From positions 1,736,001 through 1,800,000 of the forward strand of contig NZ_CP023067.1 of assembly GCF_002288525.1 (NCBI RefSeq): 64,000 bases of DNA, in the 5' to 3' direction. This stretch comes from Sinorhizobium sojae CCBAU 05684. Lineage in GTDB: Bacteria > Pseudomonadota > Alphaproteobacteria > Rhizobiales > Rhizobiaceae. The position numbers were made by a program, and so were the translations under genes. Position 1 is the stretch's first letter, and each line of letters opens with the position of its first letter. Under the pieces are notes generated by a model, which was given only the letters and a program-made list of their open reading frames with translations, was not told where the DNA came from and searched no databases. Below, one piece after another: positions 1 through 8,765 of this stretch.

Positions 1-1
1 C

Positions 2-433
2 ATCAACATCAGTTCCGTACTCGGGTTGATCCCGTCCCCCTATAATGCCCTCTATGCATCGACCAAGCACGCCGTCGAGGGCTATTCCGAATCGCTCGAT
101 CACGAATTGCGAACATTCGGAATTCGGGTGGCGCTGGTCGAGCCCGGCTATACCCGCACCACCTTCGAGGAAAACCTGACAAAACCCGATCGTTCCCTTG
201 CCGTCTACGATGCGGTGCGCGCTGACATGGAAGTGCAGATGCGGAAGTGGGTTGAAACAGGCGACGCCCCCGAGGTCGTGGCAGAGACGGTTGTCAAAGC
301 GGCAACGGCCAAGGCGCCGAGAAGACGTTACACCGCGGGAAAACTGGCCGGCCAAGTTCGCTTGCTGCGCCGTTTCGTCCCCGAATCCGCGTTCGACAAG
401 AGCTTGCGGAAACAGGCCGGGCTGCCGGTCTGA
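2..433 (+). CDS. SDR family oxidoreductase, 3' part only
   Basis: This is the C-terminal part of a short-chain dehydrogenase/reductase; the gene enters from the left edge of the window. The first visible codons give an N-I-S-S-x-x-G strand, the SDR segment carrying the catalytic Ser, followed by Y-A-S-T-K, the catalytic YxxxK pair, and then a VEPGYTRT stretch typical of the region after the active site. The Rossmann nucleotide-binding half lies outside the window. The short cationic C-terminus (RKQAGLPV) resembles classical SDRs annotated as oxidoreductases of unknown substrate. It is expected to be a soluble NAD(P)-dependent enzyme; the substrate cannot be inferred from what is visible. Confidence 0.85.
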   Translation: MNISSVLGLIPSPYNALYASTKHAVEGYSESLDHELRTFGIRVALVEPGYTRTTFEENLTKPDRSLAVYDAVRADMEVQMRKWVETGDAPEVVAETVVKAATAKAPRRRYTAGKLAGQVRLLRRFVPESAFDKSLRKQAGLPV

Positions 434-580
434 CGTCGACAACATGCGTTTCGCGCGAGTCAAGACAGTCGAACGAGGCGAAACGCTTGAGGCTCTCGCT
501 AGCCCCGCCTGCAACCGAGCTCGTCTCTTCCACATTCACGAAAGGACATGCCATGAAGATCGGAATCATACCGAAGCAAA

Positions 581-880
581 TCAAAAACAACCGCCGGTTT
601 CGGAGTTCGCAGTTCTCCTTAGATGCTGTTGAAAGAACAACTTGAAATCCTGGAAACTGTCGAAGCCAAGGGCGGTAGCAAGGCGCGTGACCGAGGTGGG
701 GGAGACGGAGCAAACGGCAGCGATCGAACGAGCGCTGCCGAAGGCGATGACATCCGGCCTTGCAAGCGCCAGACGAGCGACCTGCTCGAGTTGTTTGGGA
801 AGCCTAAGGGACCTGGAAGCGAACATGCCCTTAAGCTCCATGACGTCAGTCGGAGGTTTTGTCACCTCGCTCGTTTTCAT
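581..880 (-). pseudogene. Truncated RpiR/MurR-family regulator (HTH domain only)
   Basis: The 99-codon reading frame contains the N-terminal helix-turn-helix domain of RpiR-type sugar-responsive regulators (LPKQLEQVARLALARP, then SVSPTSVTRLATALGFDSFQDFK). It stops after about 99 residues, whereas family members are about 280 residues with a C-terminal SIS sugar-phosphate domain. No SIS domain is visible downstream in any frame. The start at 880 has GGAGG five bases upstream and lies 25 bp after the dehydrogenase stop, so it was the last gene of the sugar operon. RpiR regulators often control inositol genes in rhizobia (known for the family). I read it as a 3'-truncated remnant; a stand-alone DNA-binding peptide is possible but less likely. 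Confidence 0.65.
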
Positions 881-905
881 GACCGCCTCCATTCCTCGCC
901 CTTTG

Positions 906-1922
906 TTACAGCGCGATGGCTGCCTTCCGTGAGACAGACTCAATGCAGGCCAGCGCGATGCTGAGCGCATTGCGCGCATCGATGCCGGTCGGTCCTTCGG
1001 TGATCTCGCCGCGACGAACGGCGGTTACGAAGGACGCGAGCTGCGCTGTGTAACCGTGGACAAAATGGTCGGTGTCGCGACGCCAGGTCTCGCTCGACAC
1101 GCCGTCCTTATCGAACAGCCTCATGCTGGAACGACGGACGTCTCCCATTGTCACCATGCCGCCGGAGCCGAAGACCTCGCCGCGGATGTCGTAGCCGTAC
1201 ATGGCGCAGAAGTTCGCCTCCGCGACAGCGATCGAGCCATTGTCAAAACGGATCGTGACGACCGCCGTGTCGTGGAAGCCCTTGTCGGCGAAATCCGGAC
1301 GAACCAACGCGTCGGCAACGGCCGTAACCTCGACCGGCTTGGCATTCGGGTTCAGCCAAAGCAGCGTGTCGAAATCGTGGATCAGCGTTTCGTAGAAGAT
1401 CGTCCACTGCGGGATTTTGGCGGGGTCGGCACCGAACGGACCGGGGTCGCGGGTGAGCGACCGGAGCAACTGAGGGGTGCCGATCCTTCCGCCATCGATC
1501 GCGGCTCGTCCTTCCGAAAAGGCCTGATCCCAGCGGCGGTTGAAGCCGACCTGAAGCGGAACGCCGGCAGAGCGTGCCGCCGCGATCGCCCGGTCGGCAT
1601 CCTCCAAGGTCAACGCCATCGGCTTCTCGCAAAAGATCGCTTTGCCGGCTTCGGCGGCCTGCACGAGAATGTTGGTATGAAACCGCGCCGGCGTGGCGAT
1701 GATCACGGCATCGAGATTCGGGTGGGCGAGAAGATCCGCGACATCCGTGTAAGAGCTTTCAACGGCGAGCTTGCCGGCGAGACCGGCCGCAGCCCCTGGC
1801 GCGGGATCGGCAATGGCGACGAGCTCGGCGTCGACGAGGCGGCGTGCGACGGTCTCACCATGGAAAGAACCGATGCGGCCGGCACCAATGAGGCCGACAT
1901 TGACGGCTTTGTTCTTGGGCAT
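906..1922 (-). CDS. Gfo/Idh/MocA family dehydrogenase (inositol 2-dehydrogenase-like)
   Basis: 338-residue NAD(P)-dependent dehydrogenase. The N-terminal Rossmann motif GAGRIG is at residues 13-18, the family motif EKP is at 99-101, and an HDFD motif at 182-185 matches the catalytic His/Asp region of inositol 2-dehydrogenases. It would oxidise a cyclitol or sugar in the cytoplasm to the keto form. It sits at the end of a minus-strand operon after a sugar ABC transporter and a TIM-barrel isomerase, which supports a polyol/sugar catabolic role. The ATG at 1922 starts directly before the Rossmann strand; the longer open frame upstream overlaps the preceding gene and is not used. Substrate (myo-, scyllo-inositol or another sugar) is inferred only. 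Confidence 0.85.
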   Translation of the reverse strand: MPKNKAVNVGLIGAGRIGSFHGETVARRLVDAELVAIADPAPGAAAGLAGKLAVESSYTDVADLLAHPNLDAVIIATPARFHTNILVQAAEAGKAIFCEKPMALTLEDADRAIAAARSAGVPLQVGFNRRWDQAFSEGRAAIDGGRIGTPQLLRSLTRDPGPFGADPAKIPQWTIFYETLIHDFDTLLWLNPNAKPVEVTAVADALVRPDFADKGFHDTAVVTIRFDNGSIAVAEANFCAMYGYDIRGEVFGSGGMVTMGDVRRSSMRLFDKDGVSSETWRRDTDHFVHGYTAQLASFVTAVRRGEITEGPTGIDARNALSIALACIESVSRKAAIAL

Positions 1923-1951
1923 TGTATTGATCCTGTCAGGGTTGAAAAATG

Positions 1952-2746
1952 TCAGATGGTGAATGCGGTGCGGAACGCTTCGAGCGCCGCTTCGGGGTCG
2001 CCGGCCGCCCAGGCTTCCATGCCGATCGGGCCGGAATAGCCCATGGCATTCAGCGCCTTGGCGATGCCGTTCCAGTTGACCTCCCCGGTACCCGGCTCGC
2101 GGCGGCCCGGCACGTCGGCCACCTGGATCTCGCCGATCCAAGGCAGGCACTTACGGCAGAGTTCGATCAGATTCCCCTCGCCGATCTGGGCATGATAGAG
2201 ATCGAGATTGAGGCGGAGCCGCGGATGATCGACGCTTGAGACCAGCGCCAGCGTGTCCTCGGCGCGGCCGAAGGGTACGCCGGGGTGATCGACCGGCAGG
2301 TTGAGGTTTTCGAGGGTGAAGGTGACGCCTTCCTCCTCAGCCATATCCACGACACGGCAGAGGGTATCGCGCGCCTTCAGCCACATCGCGCCGGTGACGA
2401 CTTCGATAGGCTGCACGGGCAGGCCTCTGTCACCCAAGCCTGTGCCATGCAGGTTGAGCCGCTGGACGCCGAGCCGTTTTCCAACCTGTGCGGTCTTGCG
2501 CGCTGTCCTCAGAAGTTCTGCCGCACCGTCGTCGTCCGTCAGACGGCCGGTCAGATACCCGTTCATGATCGTGAAGGTCGCGCCGGTCGCTTCCAGCTTG
2601 TTGAGATCGTGTTCCGGCCAGTTCCAGAGACCGACCCCGAAACCCATTTCCTTGAGGCGCGCGGTGCGCCACTCGATCGGCTTATCGCGCCAGAGCATTT
2701 CCGCGCAGGCTGCGAGCGGGAAAGGAGAAGTCTTGGGTGCACTCAT
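1952..2746 (-). CDS. Sugar phosphate isomerase/epimerase-like TIM barrel (hydroxypyruvate isomerase family)
   Basis: 264-residue protein of the xylose-isomerase-like TIM barrel superfamily. It carries the hydroxypyruvate isomerase hallmarks: a metal-binding Glu in LENLN near residue 150, the NLDLYHAQIGEGN segment, and the IQVADVPGRREPGTGEVNW block. Such proteins isomerise small keto-acids or sugar intermediates with a divalent metal. It is the fourth gene of the operon, between the ABC transporter ATPase and the Gfo/Idh dehydrogenase, a pairing common in inositol and rare-sugar pathways. The reaction here is not determined by sequence; a keto-inositol dehydratase or epimerase role is an alternative. 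Confidence 0.82.
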   Translation of the reverse strand: MSAPKTSPFPLAACAEMLWRDKPIEWRTARLKEMGFGVGLWNWPEHDLNKLEATGATFTIMNGYLTGRLTDDDGAAELLRTARKTAQVGKRLGVQRLNLHGTGLGDRGLPVQPIEVVTGAMWLKARDTLCRVVDMAEEEGVTFTLENLNLPVDHPGVPFGRAEDTLALVSSVDHPRLRLNLDLYHAQIGEGNLIELCRKCLPWIGEIQVADVPGRREPGTGEVNWNGIAKALNAMGYSGPIGMEAWAAGDPEAALEAFRTAFTI

Positions 2747-2833
2747 TGGTTAGTGTTCCGTATTTTTGGGTATGACGATGGGTGGCGCGCGGCGCATAGG
2801 CGCCGCACCGGCATGCACGCGAACGGCTTTCGA

Positions 2834-3622
2834 TCAGATCGTTCCGCCGAGCTCTTCGGACAGAGACTGCAGCTCCTTGCCGCCGGCCATCAGGTTCTGC
2901 AGTTCGTCGATACCGATCTCGTGCTTGGCATAGGTTCCAAGCGTCTTGCCGCGATTGAGCACCGTAAAGCGGTTGCCAACAGCATAGGCGTGACGAACAT
3001 TGTGGGTGATGAAGATCACGCCGAGGCCCTTGGTTCGGACCTGGTTGATATACTTCAGCACCATCGACGTCTGGGCGACGCCGAGCGCCGATGTCGGTTC
3101 GTCGAGGATCAACACCTTGGCGCCGAAGTAAACCGCACGGGCGATCGCCACACATTGCCGTTCGCCGCCCGATAGCGTGCCAACCGCCTGCTGCGGGTCG
3201 CGGACATCGATGCCGATCTTGTGCATCTCGTCACGCGTGACGTTGTCGGCCTCATCCATGTTCATGCGCTTGAAGGGGCCGAAGCCGATCAAGGGCTCCC
3301 GCCCCATGAAGAAGTTGCGGGTGACCGACATCAGCGGGATCATCGCAAGGTCCTGATAGACCGTGGCAATGCCGGCATCGAGTGCGTCGCGTGGGCCGGA
3401 GAACAGCTGAGGCTGGCCGTCGACCAGGAAATCGCCCGAGGTCGGCTTGTGCACGCCTGCAAGCGTGTTGATCAGGGTCGATTTGCCCGCGCCATTGTCG
3501 CCAAGCAGGCATAGAACCTCGTTGCGATTGACGCTCATGGACACGCCGTTGAGGGCGATGACGGAGCCGAAATGCTTGACGAGGTTCCTGACCTCTATGA
3601 GGGGCGTCTGAGATGTGCTCAT
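2834..3622 (-). CDS. Sugar ABC transporter ATP-binding protein (FrcA-like, single domain)
   Basis: 262-residue ABC ATPase: Walker [10 protein letters not shown] at 41-49, signature LSGGE at 150-154, Walker B with VLILDE at 170-175. It has one nucleotide-binding domain, like FrcA of rhizobial fructose uptake, unlike the roughly 500-residue double-domain RbsA/MglA proteins usual in this CUT2 class. The ATG at 3622 overlaps the permease stop by one base (TGATG), showing translational coupling. It energises uptake by the permease encoded upstream and the periplasmic binding protein at the head of the operon. Sugar specificity cannot be read from the ATPase. Confidence 0.9.
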   Translation of the reverse strand: MSTSQTPLIEVRNLVKHFGSVIALNGVSMSVNRNEVLCLLGDNGAGKSTLINTLAGVHKPTSGDFLVDGQPQLFSGPRDALDAGIATVYQDLAMIPLMSVTRNFFMGREPLIGFGPFKRMNMDEADNVTRDEMHKIGIDVRDPQQAVGTLSGGERQCVAIARAVYFGAKVLILDEPTSALGVAQTSMVLKYINQVRTKGLGVIFITHNVRHAYAVGNRFTVLNRGKTLGTYAKHEIGIDELQNLMAGGKELQSLSEELGGTI

Positions 3623-4743
3623 CAGCGTTCTCCCGTGACGCGTTTGCGGATGACGTTGTTGAAGACGACGGCGGTCAGCAGCATGCCGCCGAGGAAAACG
3701 AGGTACCAATCCTGGTCGATCGAGGTGTAGGTCAGACCAATCAGCACCATGCCGAAGACGATCGATCCGAAGAACGCCCCAATGGCGGAGCCGTAGCCGC
3801 CGGTCAGCAGGCAGCCGCCGATGACCGCCGCGATGATTGCCTCGAACTCTTTTTGAAAGCCGCGACGGGCGTCCGTCGAGCCGGCGTCGAGCACGGTAAG
3901 GATGGCGACCAGCGTGGCGCAAAGAGCGGTGACGACGAAGAGCGTGGTCTTGACCCTCGCCACCGGCACGCCTGACTTCCGCGCTGCGCGCGGATCGCCA
4001 CCGGATGCGAAGATCCAGTTGCCGAAGCGCGTCCTCAACAGGATCCAGGTGGCAAGGAGCGCGATGGCGATGAACCACAGGATCTCGACGGGGATGCCGG
4101 ACACCCTCGGCGCGCCGTTTGGAAAGGTGTCGATAATTTCCGCTTGCGCAAGCCAGGTGAACAGTCCGGGGAAGGCGTCTCCAGAGAACAGAGGGGCCAG
4201 CGGACTGCCGGCCACTGCTTCCTTCATGCCGCGAAGCTGGGTCGCGCCACCGCTTGCCCATTTCAGGCCGACCAGCGTCAGGCCGCGCAGAATGAAAAGG
4301 AAGGCCAGCGTCACGATGAAGGACGGAAGGCCGGTGCGCATGGTGAGCTGCGCGTTGGTGACACCGATGAACACGGCAAACGCGAGCGCCACGAGAATGG
4401 CGACGCTGAGCGGCATCTGCCAGACGACGAGCGCCGCGCCGAAGACCAGCCCCGCAAAGGCGACCATCGAGCCGATCGAAAGGTCGAACTCGCCGCCGAT
4501 CATCAGAAGGGCTGCGCCGATGGCGAGAATGCCGAGTTGGGCAGCCGGGGCCATAAAGTTCATCACACCCGCCAACGTGAACATGGCGGGATTGGCGGTG
4601 AGCAGGAAGAAGATGGTCACGAGCACTAGACCGGCCACAGCGCCGAGTTCGGGACGCCGCAGAATGGCAGTCAATGTCGAAACCTTTTTCAGCCGCTCAT
4701 CGGGTCCGACAGCAGACCCGTTCTGTTCGTTGGCTAGACTCAT
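3622..4743 (-). CDS. Sugar ABC transporter permease (CUT2 / BPD_transp_2 family)
   Basis: 373-residue polytopic inner-membrane protein with about 8-10 hydrophobic segments, belonging to the ribose/xylose/fructose (FrcC-like) permease family. Diagnostic blocks include [31 protein letters not shown] and [14 protein letters not shown], the last being the conserved cytoplasmic loop that contacts the ATPase. The length and a soluble loop between the middle helices fit CUT2 permeases. It lies between the binding-protein gene and the ATPase gene, to which it is translationally coupled. Confidence 0.9.
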   Translation of the reverse strand: MSLANEQNGSAVGPDERLKKVSTLTAILRRPELGAVAGLVLVTIFFLLTANPAMFTLAGVMNFMAPAAQLGILAIGAALLMIGGEFDLSIGSMVAFAGLVFGAALVVWQMPLSVAILVALAFAVFIGVTNAQLTMRTGLPSFIVTLAFLFILRGLTLVGLKWASGGATQLRGMKEAVAGSPLAPLFSGDAFPGLFTWLAQAEIIDTFPNGAPRVSGIPVEILWFIAIALLATWILLRTRFGNWIFASGGDPRAARKSGVPVARVKTTLFVVTALCATLVAILTVLDAGSTDARRGFQKEFEAIIAAVIGGCLLTGGYGSAIGAFFGSIVFGMVLIGLTYTSIDQDWYLVFLGGMLLTAVVFNNVIRKRVTGER

Positions 4744-4872
4744 GGTTCGTTCCTTAGATCTCGGTCGTCATGCGTACGCGCGACGACCGCCTGCGAACCG
4801 AAGTCTCGCGTCGGCCGAATGCGCGGTGACAGGGGCAGCCCCCGTCCGGGACGGGGGCTACCAGGCTCCGCC

Positions 4873-5823
4873 TTAGCGGATGCCCTGCGAGGATTTCTCG
4901 ATCACCTGCGCGGCGGTCTCGGAGGTCACGAAGCTAGGACCCGAAGCCACGTTGCCGGCCGGGATCGTGCCGTAGCGCGCATTGAGCGCCAGGAACGTCA
5001 CTGGCAGATATCCCTGTAGATAAGGCTGCTGATCGACCGCGAACAGCGCCTTGCCGTCGGCCACCGACTGGAGGAAGCTCGCCGAAAGATCATAGGAGGC
5101 GACCTTCACCTTGTCGCCGACACCCATCTTTTCCACGACCGCCACTGCCCGCTCACCGACGAGCGGAGCCGAAAGGCCGAGTACGACATCGATCGACGGG
5201 TCGGAGGTGAGAGCCGCCTGGATCTTCGATTCGATCTCGGCGGGATCGGAGCTCGTCGGCAGTACGGTGACCTTGCCACCCTCGAAGCCCTGTTCCGTAC
5301 CGGCACAACGCTGGTCGAGAGCAACGTTACCAACTTCCTGGTTGACGCAGAGGACGTGCTTGAGGCCGAGCGACTTCAACTTCTCGCCGACCTTGATACC
5401 AGCCGGCATCTCGTCTTGTCCGACATGCAGCTTGATGCCGAGTTTTTCGGCTGCGGAGATGCCGGAGTTCATTGATATGACCGGAATGCCGGCGGCGACT
5501 GCCTTCTCGATCGCCGGGCCAAGCGCATCCGGATCCGGGTTCGAAATGACGATGCCCGCGGGGTTCTGGTTGACAGCAGCTTCGATGAGCTGTGCCATCG
5601 CCACCATGTCGAAGGTCTCCGGCGCGCGATAATCGACCTGGACGTTGCTGTCCTTGCCGGCCTGCATGATGCCGTTCTTCACGATCGACCAGAACGGATC
5701 GGACGCCTGTCCGTGCGTCACGGCGATGATGGTGGGCTCCTGAGCTTTCGCGCTCACGGCCGCCGAGGTGGCGACGCCGAGTACGACCGCGCCGAATGCG
5801 AGCTTTTTCAATAGGGATTTCAT
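4873..5823 (-). CDS. Periplasmic sugar-binding protein of the ABC transporter
   Basis: 316-residue periplasmic binding protein of the RbsB/FrcB type (peripla_BP_4). A Sec signal peptide is visible (MKSLLKKLAFGAVVLGVATS, cleavage near AKA-QEP). The mature part has the alternating Rossmann-like strands of the family, for example IVISNPDPDALGPAIEKAVAAGIPV. It is the first and probably most highly expressed gene of the operon: a strong Shine-Dalgarno AGGAGG precedes the ATG at 5823. The longer open frame reaching 5946 adds an implausible N-terminus ahead of the signal peptide. The ligand is probably a pentose, hexose or cyclitol, judged from neighbours only. Confidence 0.9.
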   Translation of the reverse strand: MKSLLKKLAFGAVVLGVATSAAVSAKAQEPTIIAVTHGQASDPFWSIVKNGIMQAGKDSNVQVDYRAPETFDMVAMAQLIEAAVNQNPAGIVISNPDPDALGPAIEKAVAAGIPVISMNSGISAAEKLGIKLHVGQDEMPAGIKVGEKLKSLGLKHVLCVNQEVGNVALDQRCAGTEQGFEGGKVTVLPTSSDPAEIESKIQAALTSDPSIDVVLGLSAPLVGERAVAVVEKMGVGDKVKVASYDLSASFLQSVADGKALFAVDQQPYLQGYLPVTFLALNARYGTIPAGNVASGPSFVTSETAAQVIEKSSQGIR

Positions 5824-5873
5824 TTGTTCCTCCTCCTTCGCCGTCCACTCCACAGGATAGCGAGAAAAACGAA

Positions 5874-5919
5874 TGCTACCGGGTGCATTTCGTTTTGCTA
5901 CCGGGTGCAAACGGGTGCA
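5874..5919. promoter_or_regulatory. Candidate LacI-type operator array between the transporter operon and its regulator
   Basis: The 14-mer TGCTACCGGGTGCA occurs at 5874-5887 and again at 5896-5909, exactly 22 bp apart (two helical turns), and a partial copy ACGGGTGCA follows at 5911-5919. Each full copy is an imperfect palindrome (10 of 14 positions symmetric) with a central CCGG, as LacI-family operators have a central CG step. The sites lie 50-100 bp upstream of the binding-protein start, where the promoter should be. Repression by the divergent LacI regulator at 6006 is the simplest reading. Confidence 0.6.
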
Positions 5920-5970
5920 TATTATCCTTGAATGGCGTAAAAGCAAGCATTCATTTCACCTGAATCAAAA

Positions 5971-5990
5971 AATGGAATATCCGTTCCATT
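5971..5990. promoter_or_regulatory. Inverted repeat in the leader of the LacI regulator
   Basis: AATGGAA and TTCCATT form perfect 7-bp arms around a 6-bp spacer, ending a few bases before the GGGAGG ribosome-binding site of the regulator gene that starts at 6006. The location suits autoregulation. The sequence is unlike the TGCTACCGGGTGCA sites nearby, so either a second protein binds here or it acts as a short RNA hairpin. Confidence 0.4.
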
Positions 5991-6005
5991 TCACAGGGAG
6001 GCTCT

Positions 6006-7001
6006 ATGCGCAAGCGGGCGACAGCGAGGGAAGTGGCGGATGCCGCCGGTGTCTCGAAGTGGACGGTCATACGGGCTTTCACGCCGGGCGCATCGATCGC
6101 GGAGGAAAGCAAACGCAAAGTCCTCGAAGCGGCCGCGGCGCTCAACTACACTCCGAACCTGCTTGCCCGCAGCCTCGCGACCAACTCCACCCATCAGGTG
6201 GCTGTGTTCGTCGATGATTTCGCCAATCCTCAGAAATTACCGTTCCTGGAGAAATTGACCGAACGACTGCAGGCCGAGGGGCTGGTCGCCGTGCTCATCA
6301 ATATCAACACGCACTTCGACCATGTGCACGCATTGCTTCACGCTGACCAGCGCCAGGTCGATGCCGTCATCCTGTTCGGAACGGCGTTTCGCAGCGAGAC
6401 GCTGAGCGATCTGCAATTGGGCCGGGGAACGCCCCCCATGTTCGTTCTGGCGAGAGACAGCCAGATCGAAGGCGTGCCGGCAGTCACATGTGATGCCGAA
6501 CTGGCGCTACGGGAGATCGTCGATCACCTCTTCGAAAGAGGTTACCGGCGTCCGGGCTTCATGACAGGTGCGACCGTCCTGTCGACAGCGCTTAGACGTC
6601 GGCAACATTTCGTCGATTTCTGGAAACATAAGGGTGTGAATGACGTCTCGGTGTTCTCGGCTGAGAAATACAGTGCCGAAGCCGGAGCCGAAGCCATCCG
6701 CAGCTATCTCGAGCAGACCGACGCCGCAGACCGGGTCGACGTCCTGATGTGCGAAAACGACATTCTGGCGCTCGGAGCGATGGATGAAATCCGCGGCCGT
6801 TTCGGCTTGCGGGTCCCGGAAGACATGGCCGTCGTCGGCTTCGACAACTACGAGCTCTGCGGGTCGTCCGCCTACAGCCTCACAACATATGATCAGCCGC
6901 GACACGAGATGGTTCAGATAATCGTCGGGATGATCACGGGACGGCTGGAGCCCGAGACCGTGACCCTGCCGGGCACCCTTATCGTGCGCAAGTCCACATG
7001 A
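6006..7001 (+). CDS. LacI-family transcriptional regulator
   Basis: 331-residue LacI/GalR regulator. The N-terminal helix-turn-helix reads TAREVADAAGVSKWTVIRAF, with a hinge-region LNYTPNLLARSL as expected near residue 50-58, followed by a periplasmic-binding-protein-like effector domain ending in the DMAVVGFDNYELCG block. It is divergent from the sugar transporter operon and shares with it an intergenic region carrying repeated palindromic sites, so local repression relieved by the transported sugar or a metabolite is likely. The helix-turn-helix has Trp and Ile-Arg where many LacI proteins have Ser/Thr-Val-Ser, suggesting an unusual operator. GGGAGG precedes the ATG. Confidence 0.9.
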   Translation: MRKRATAREVADAAGVSKWTVIRAFTPGASIAEESKRKVLEAAAALNYTPNLLARSLATNSTHQVAVFVDDFANPQKLPFLEKLTERLQAEGLVAVLININTHFDHVHALLHADQRQVDAVILFGTAFRSETLSDLQLGRGTPPMFVLARDSQIEGVPAVTCDAELALREIVDHLFERGYRRPGFMTGATVLSTALRRRQHFVDFWKHKGVNDVSVFSAEKYSAEAGAEAIRSYLEQTDAADRVDVLMCENDILALGAMDEIRGRFGLRVPEDMAVVGFDNYELCGSSAYSLTTYDQPRHEMVQIIVGMITGRLEPETVTLPGTLIVRKST

Positions 7002-7074
7002 GCTGCCGTAGTTCGCCAAGTGTGTTGCGGGAGAATACGATCTCAAACTTGCCTATCGCATCACCTGGTGGTGG

Positions 7075-7683
7075 CTACCACATGGTCTTCACCGCACGAC
7101 CGGGCCATTCGCGATCATAGGCCTCCTTGTCGAAATCGGCCTTGGCCGCTTTGAGAAGGGCGCCGGGCGTCGGCAGCGACTTGGGATCGGCGAAGCGTTC
7201 CGGATTCCACAGTTGCGAGCGCAACAGCGCCCGGGCGCATTGGAAATAGACCTCGCCGATCGTCACGACGACGACGCTGCGCGGGTGCTTGCCGTCGACT
7301 TCGAATGATTTCGTCAGCTCGGGGTCAACGCTTACGACGGCCGTGCCGTTGATGCGCATGGTTGTGTCCGAACCCGGAACGAGAAACAGCAGCGCCACCC
7401 GCGGATCGCGGACGATATTCGCAAGGGAATCGATGCGGTTGTTGCCGCGCCAGTCGGGCATCAGCAGGGTCCTGTCGTCTGCGACGCGAACGACGGATCG
7501 ATCGTCGCCGCGCGGCGAGCAATCGAGCCCGTCCGGCCCGACCGTCGCCAGTGCGGCAAAGGGCGACGCCTCGATCATCTGCCGGTATTCGGCGGTGAGT
7601 GCCGACGTCACCTTGACGATCGATGCCTCGCTGCTTTCGCCGTAGAGTGCCCTCAGTTCCTCCGCCGTCCTGACGATCGTCAT
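7075..7683 (-). CDS. Pyridoxamine 5'-phosphate oxidase-fold flavoprotein
   Basis: 202-residue protein of the FMN-binding split-barrel (PPOX-like) superfamily, subgroup of about 200 residues with the blocks FAALATVGPDGLDCSPRGD, MPDWRGNNRIDSLANI and DPRVALLFLVPG. These proteins bind FMN or F420 and reduce or sequester small molecules, but this subgroup has no firmly assigned substrate. The start at 7683 is chosen because it precedes the conserved domain; the longer frame extends into non-conserved sequence. It is monocistronic, convergent with the LacI gene. Confidence 0.8.
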   Translation of the reverse strand: MTIVRTAEELRALYGESSEASIVKVTSALTAEYRQMIEASPFAALATVGPDGLDCSPRGDDRSVVRVADDRTLLMPDWRGNNRIDSLANIVRDPRVALLFLVPGSDTTMRINGTAVVSVDPELTKSFEVDGKHPRSVVVVTIGEVYFQCARALLRSQLWNPERFADPKSLPTPGALLKAAKADFDKEAYDREWPGRAVKTMW

Positions 7684-7749
7684 GTCTCCCTCCGCCGTTC
7701 CCTTATGGTTCGGCAATTGGCATAGCATGATAGACGGATGACCGCACTA

Positions 7750-7836
7750 AGGCGCCATGCGTCCTTTAGGACCCTTTGGATCTGTGAATCCGCGAATTGT
7801 GCTTTCCGAAAATCGGGTCCTTTTGGCCGAGCCTTA
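7750..7836. repeat. Degenerate copy of the rhizobial mosaic intergenic repeat
   Basis: Segments such as GCGTCcTTTaGG, TGAATCcGCG and GCTTTCCGAAAATCGG match, in order, the modules of the complete copy at 31522-31627. The palindromic first module is decayed. It fills the gap between the PPOX gene and the hydrolase stop codon region. Confidence 0.5.
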
Positions 7837-8748
7837 GGCGATCAGGCCGAGATGCACTTCGTTCTCCTCATCGAGAAATGCCGTCACCCTGTCGATCACC
7901 GGCTCAGCCGATAGGATGCGGCGATGGCCGAGGCCGTTGGCCCAATGCAGGTCGACACTCGGCCCCGCATCGCCATAACGGCGGGCGTGATAGGCGGGGA
8001 CCTCCTTGTCGTCTTCGGCGTGAACGACCAGCGTCGGCACCCTCAGTGCGCCGAGGATCCTGGCACCATCGAAGCCTTCGATCCGGCGTCCGGAGAGCCG
8101 TTCGATCATGCATTCGAAGGCCGCCTGCGCGGCCGGTGCAAGGGCCAGCATCCGGCCGAAGCCTTTGACGAGCCAGTTCATTTCGCTTGGGGCGCCGATC
8201 AGCACCAGCTTTTCCGGTACGTGTGGCGGCACGTCGCACACTACCGCTCCCGCGGCGCAGGCAAGCGCGGCTCCGCCGAAGGAATGGCCGATGGCTGCAT
8301 CGAAACCGTCGAAGTGACGCCAGGCCGCATCGACCGCCCTCACCGCCTGGATCATGGTCAGCGCGCGACCGGGCGAGGCGCCGTGTCCCGGCCAATCGAG
8401 GGCCACCACTTCCACGCCGGCGAAAAGCAGGCCGTCGATCAAGGTTGCGAGATAGTCGCTCCGCGATCCCCAGCCATGCACGAGCAGAACACGCGGACCC
8501 CGGCTGCCTGCCGGGCGCCCGAAATGGTGCGCGACGACCCAGCCGCCCGCGATCGACAGCGTGACGCTCCGCGAGAGCGCCATGACCGGCGATGCGGCCA
8601 TCAACAGCGCCTTCTCCTTGCCGTTCTTCGGCTTGCGGCCCGGTGTGCGGCAGAATATCCGGAAGGCGATCTTCCCCGCCTTTTCCGGCGAGACCGCGGA
8701 AACGGCCTTCAACGAGAGGCGGATGACCTTGGTCGCAAAGGATGCCAT
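7834..8748 (-). CDS. Alpha/beta hydrolase
   Basis: 304-residue alpha/beta hydrolase. The oxyanion segment HGWG is at 91-94, the nucleophile elbow GHSFGG has Ser156, a late acidic residue lies in VVHAEDDKEVP and the catalytic His in GLGHRRIL, giving a full triad. The hydrophobic/basic first 60 residues precede the barrel and may be a membrane-associating segment. It is divergent from a MarR regulator with only 45 bp between start codons, so esterase or lipase-like action on the MarR ligand or a xenobiotic is a reasonable guess. The substrate is unknown. Confidence 0.85.
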   Translation of the reverse strand: MASFATKVIRLSLKAVSAVSPEKAGKIAFRIFCRTPGRKPKNGKEKALLMAASPVMALSRSVTLSIAGGWVVAHHFGRPAGSRGPRVLLVHGWGSRSDYLATLIDGLLFAGVEVVALDWPGHGASPGRALTMIQAVRAVDAAWRHFDGFDAAIGHSFGGAALACAAGAVVCDVPPHVPEKLVLIGAPSEMNWLVKGFGRMLALAPAAQAAFECMIERLSGRRIEGFDGARILGALRVPTLVVHAEDDKEVPAYHARRYGDAGPSVDLHWANGLGHRRILSAEPVIDRVTAFLDEENEVHLGLIA

Positions 8749-8765
8749 AGTGAAACCCCGCAAAC

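Noticed and set aside
553-645. 30-codon ORF starting MKIGIIPKQIKNNR with an AAAGGA site, near the truncated RpiR end
   Set aside because: It could be the start of a lost gene at a deletion junction, but it is too short and matches no family I can name.
1056-2039. 327-codon plus-strand frame opposite the Gfo/Idh dehydrogenase
   Set aside because: Arg/Ala-rich antisense shadow typical of high-GC genes; the minus-strand protein has complete family motifs.
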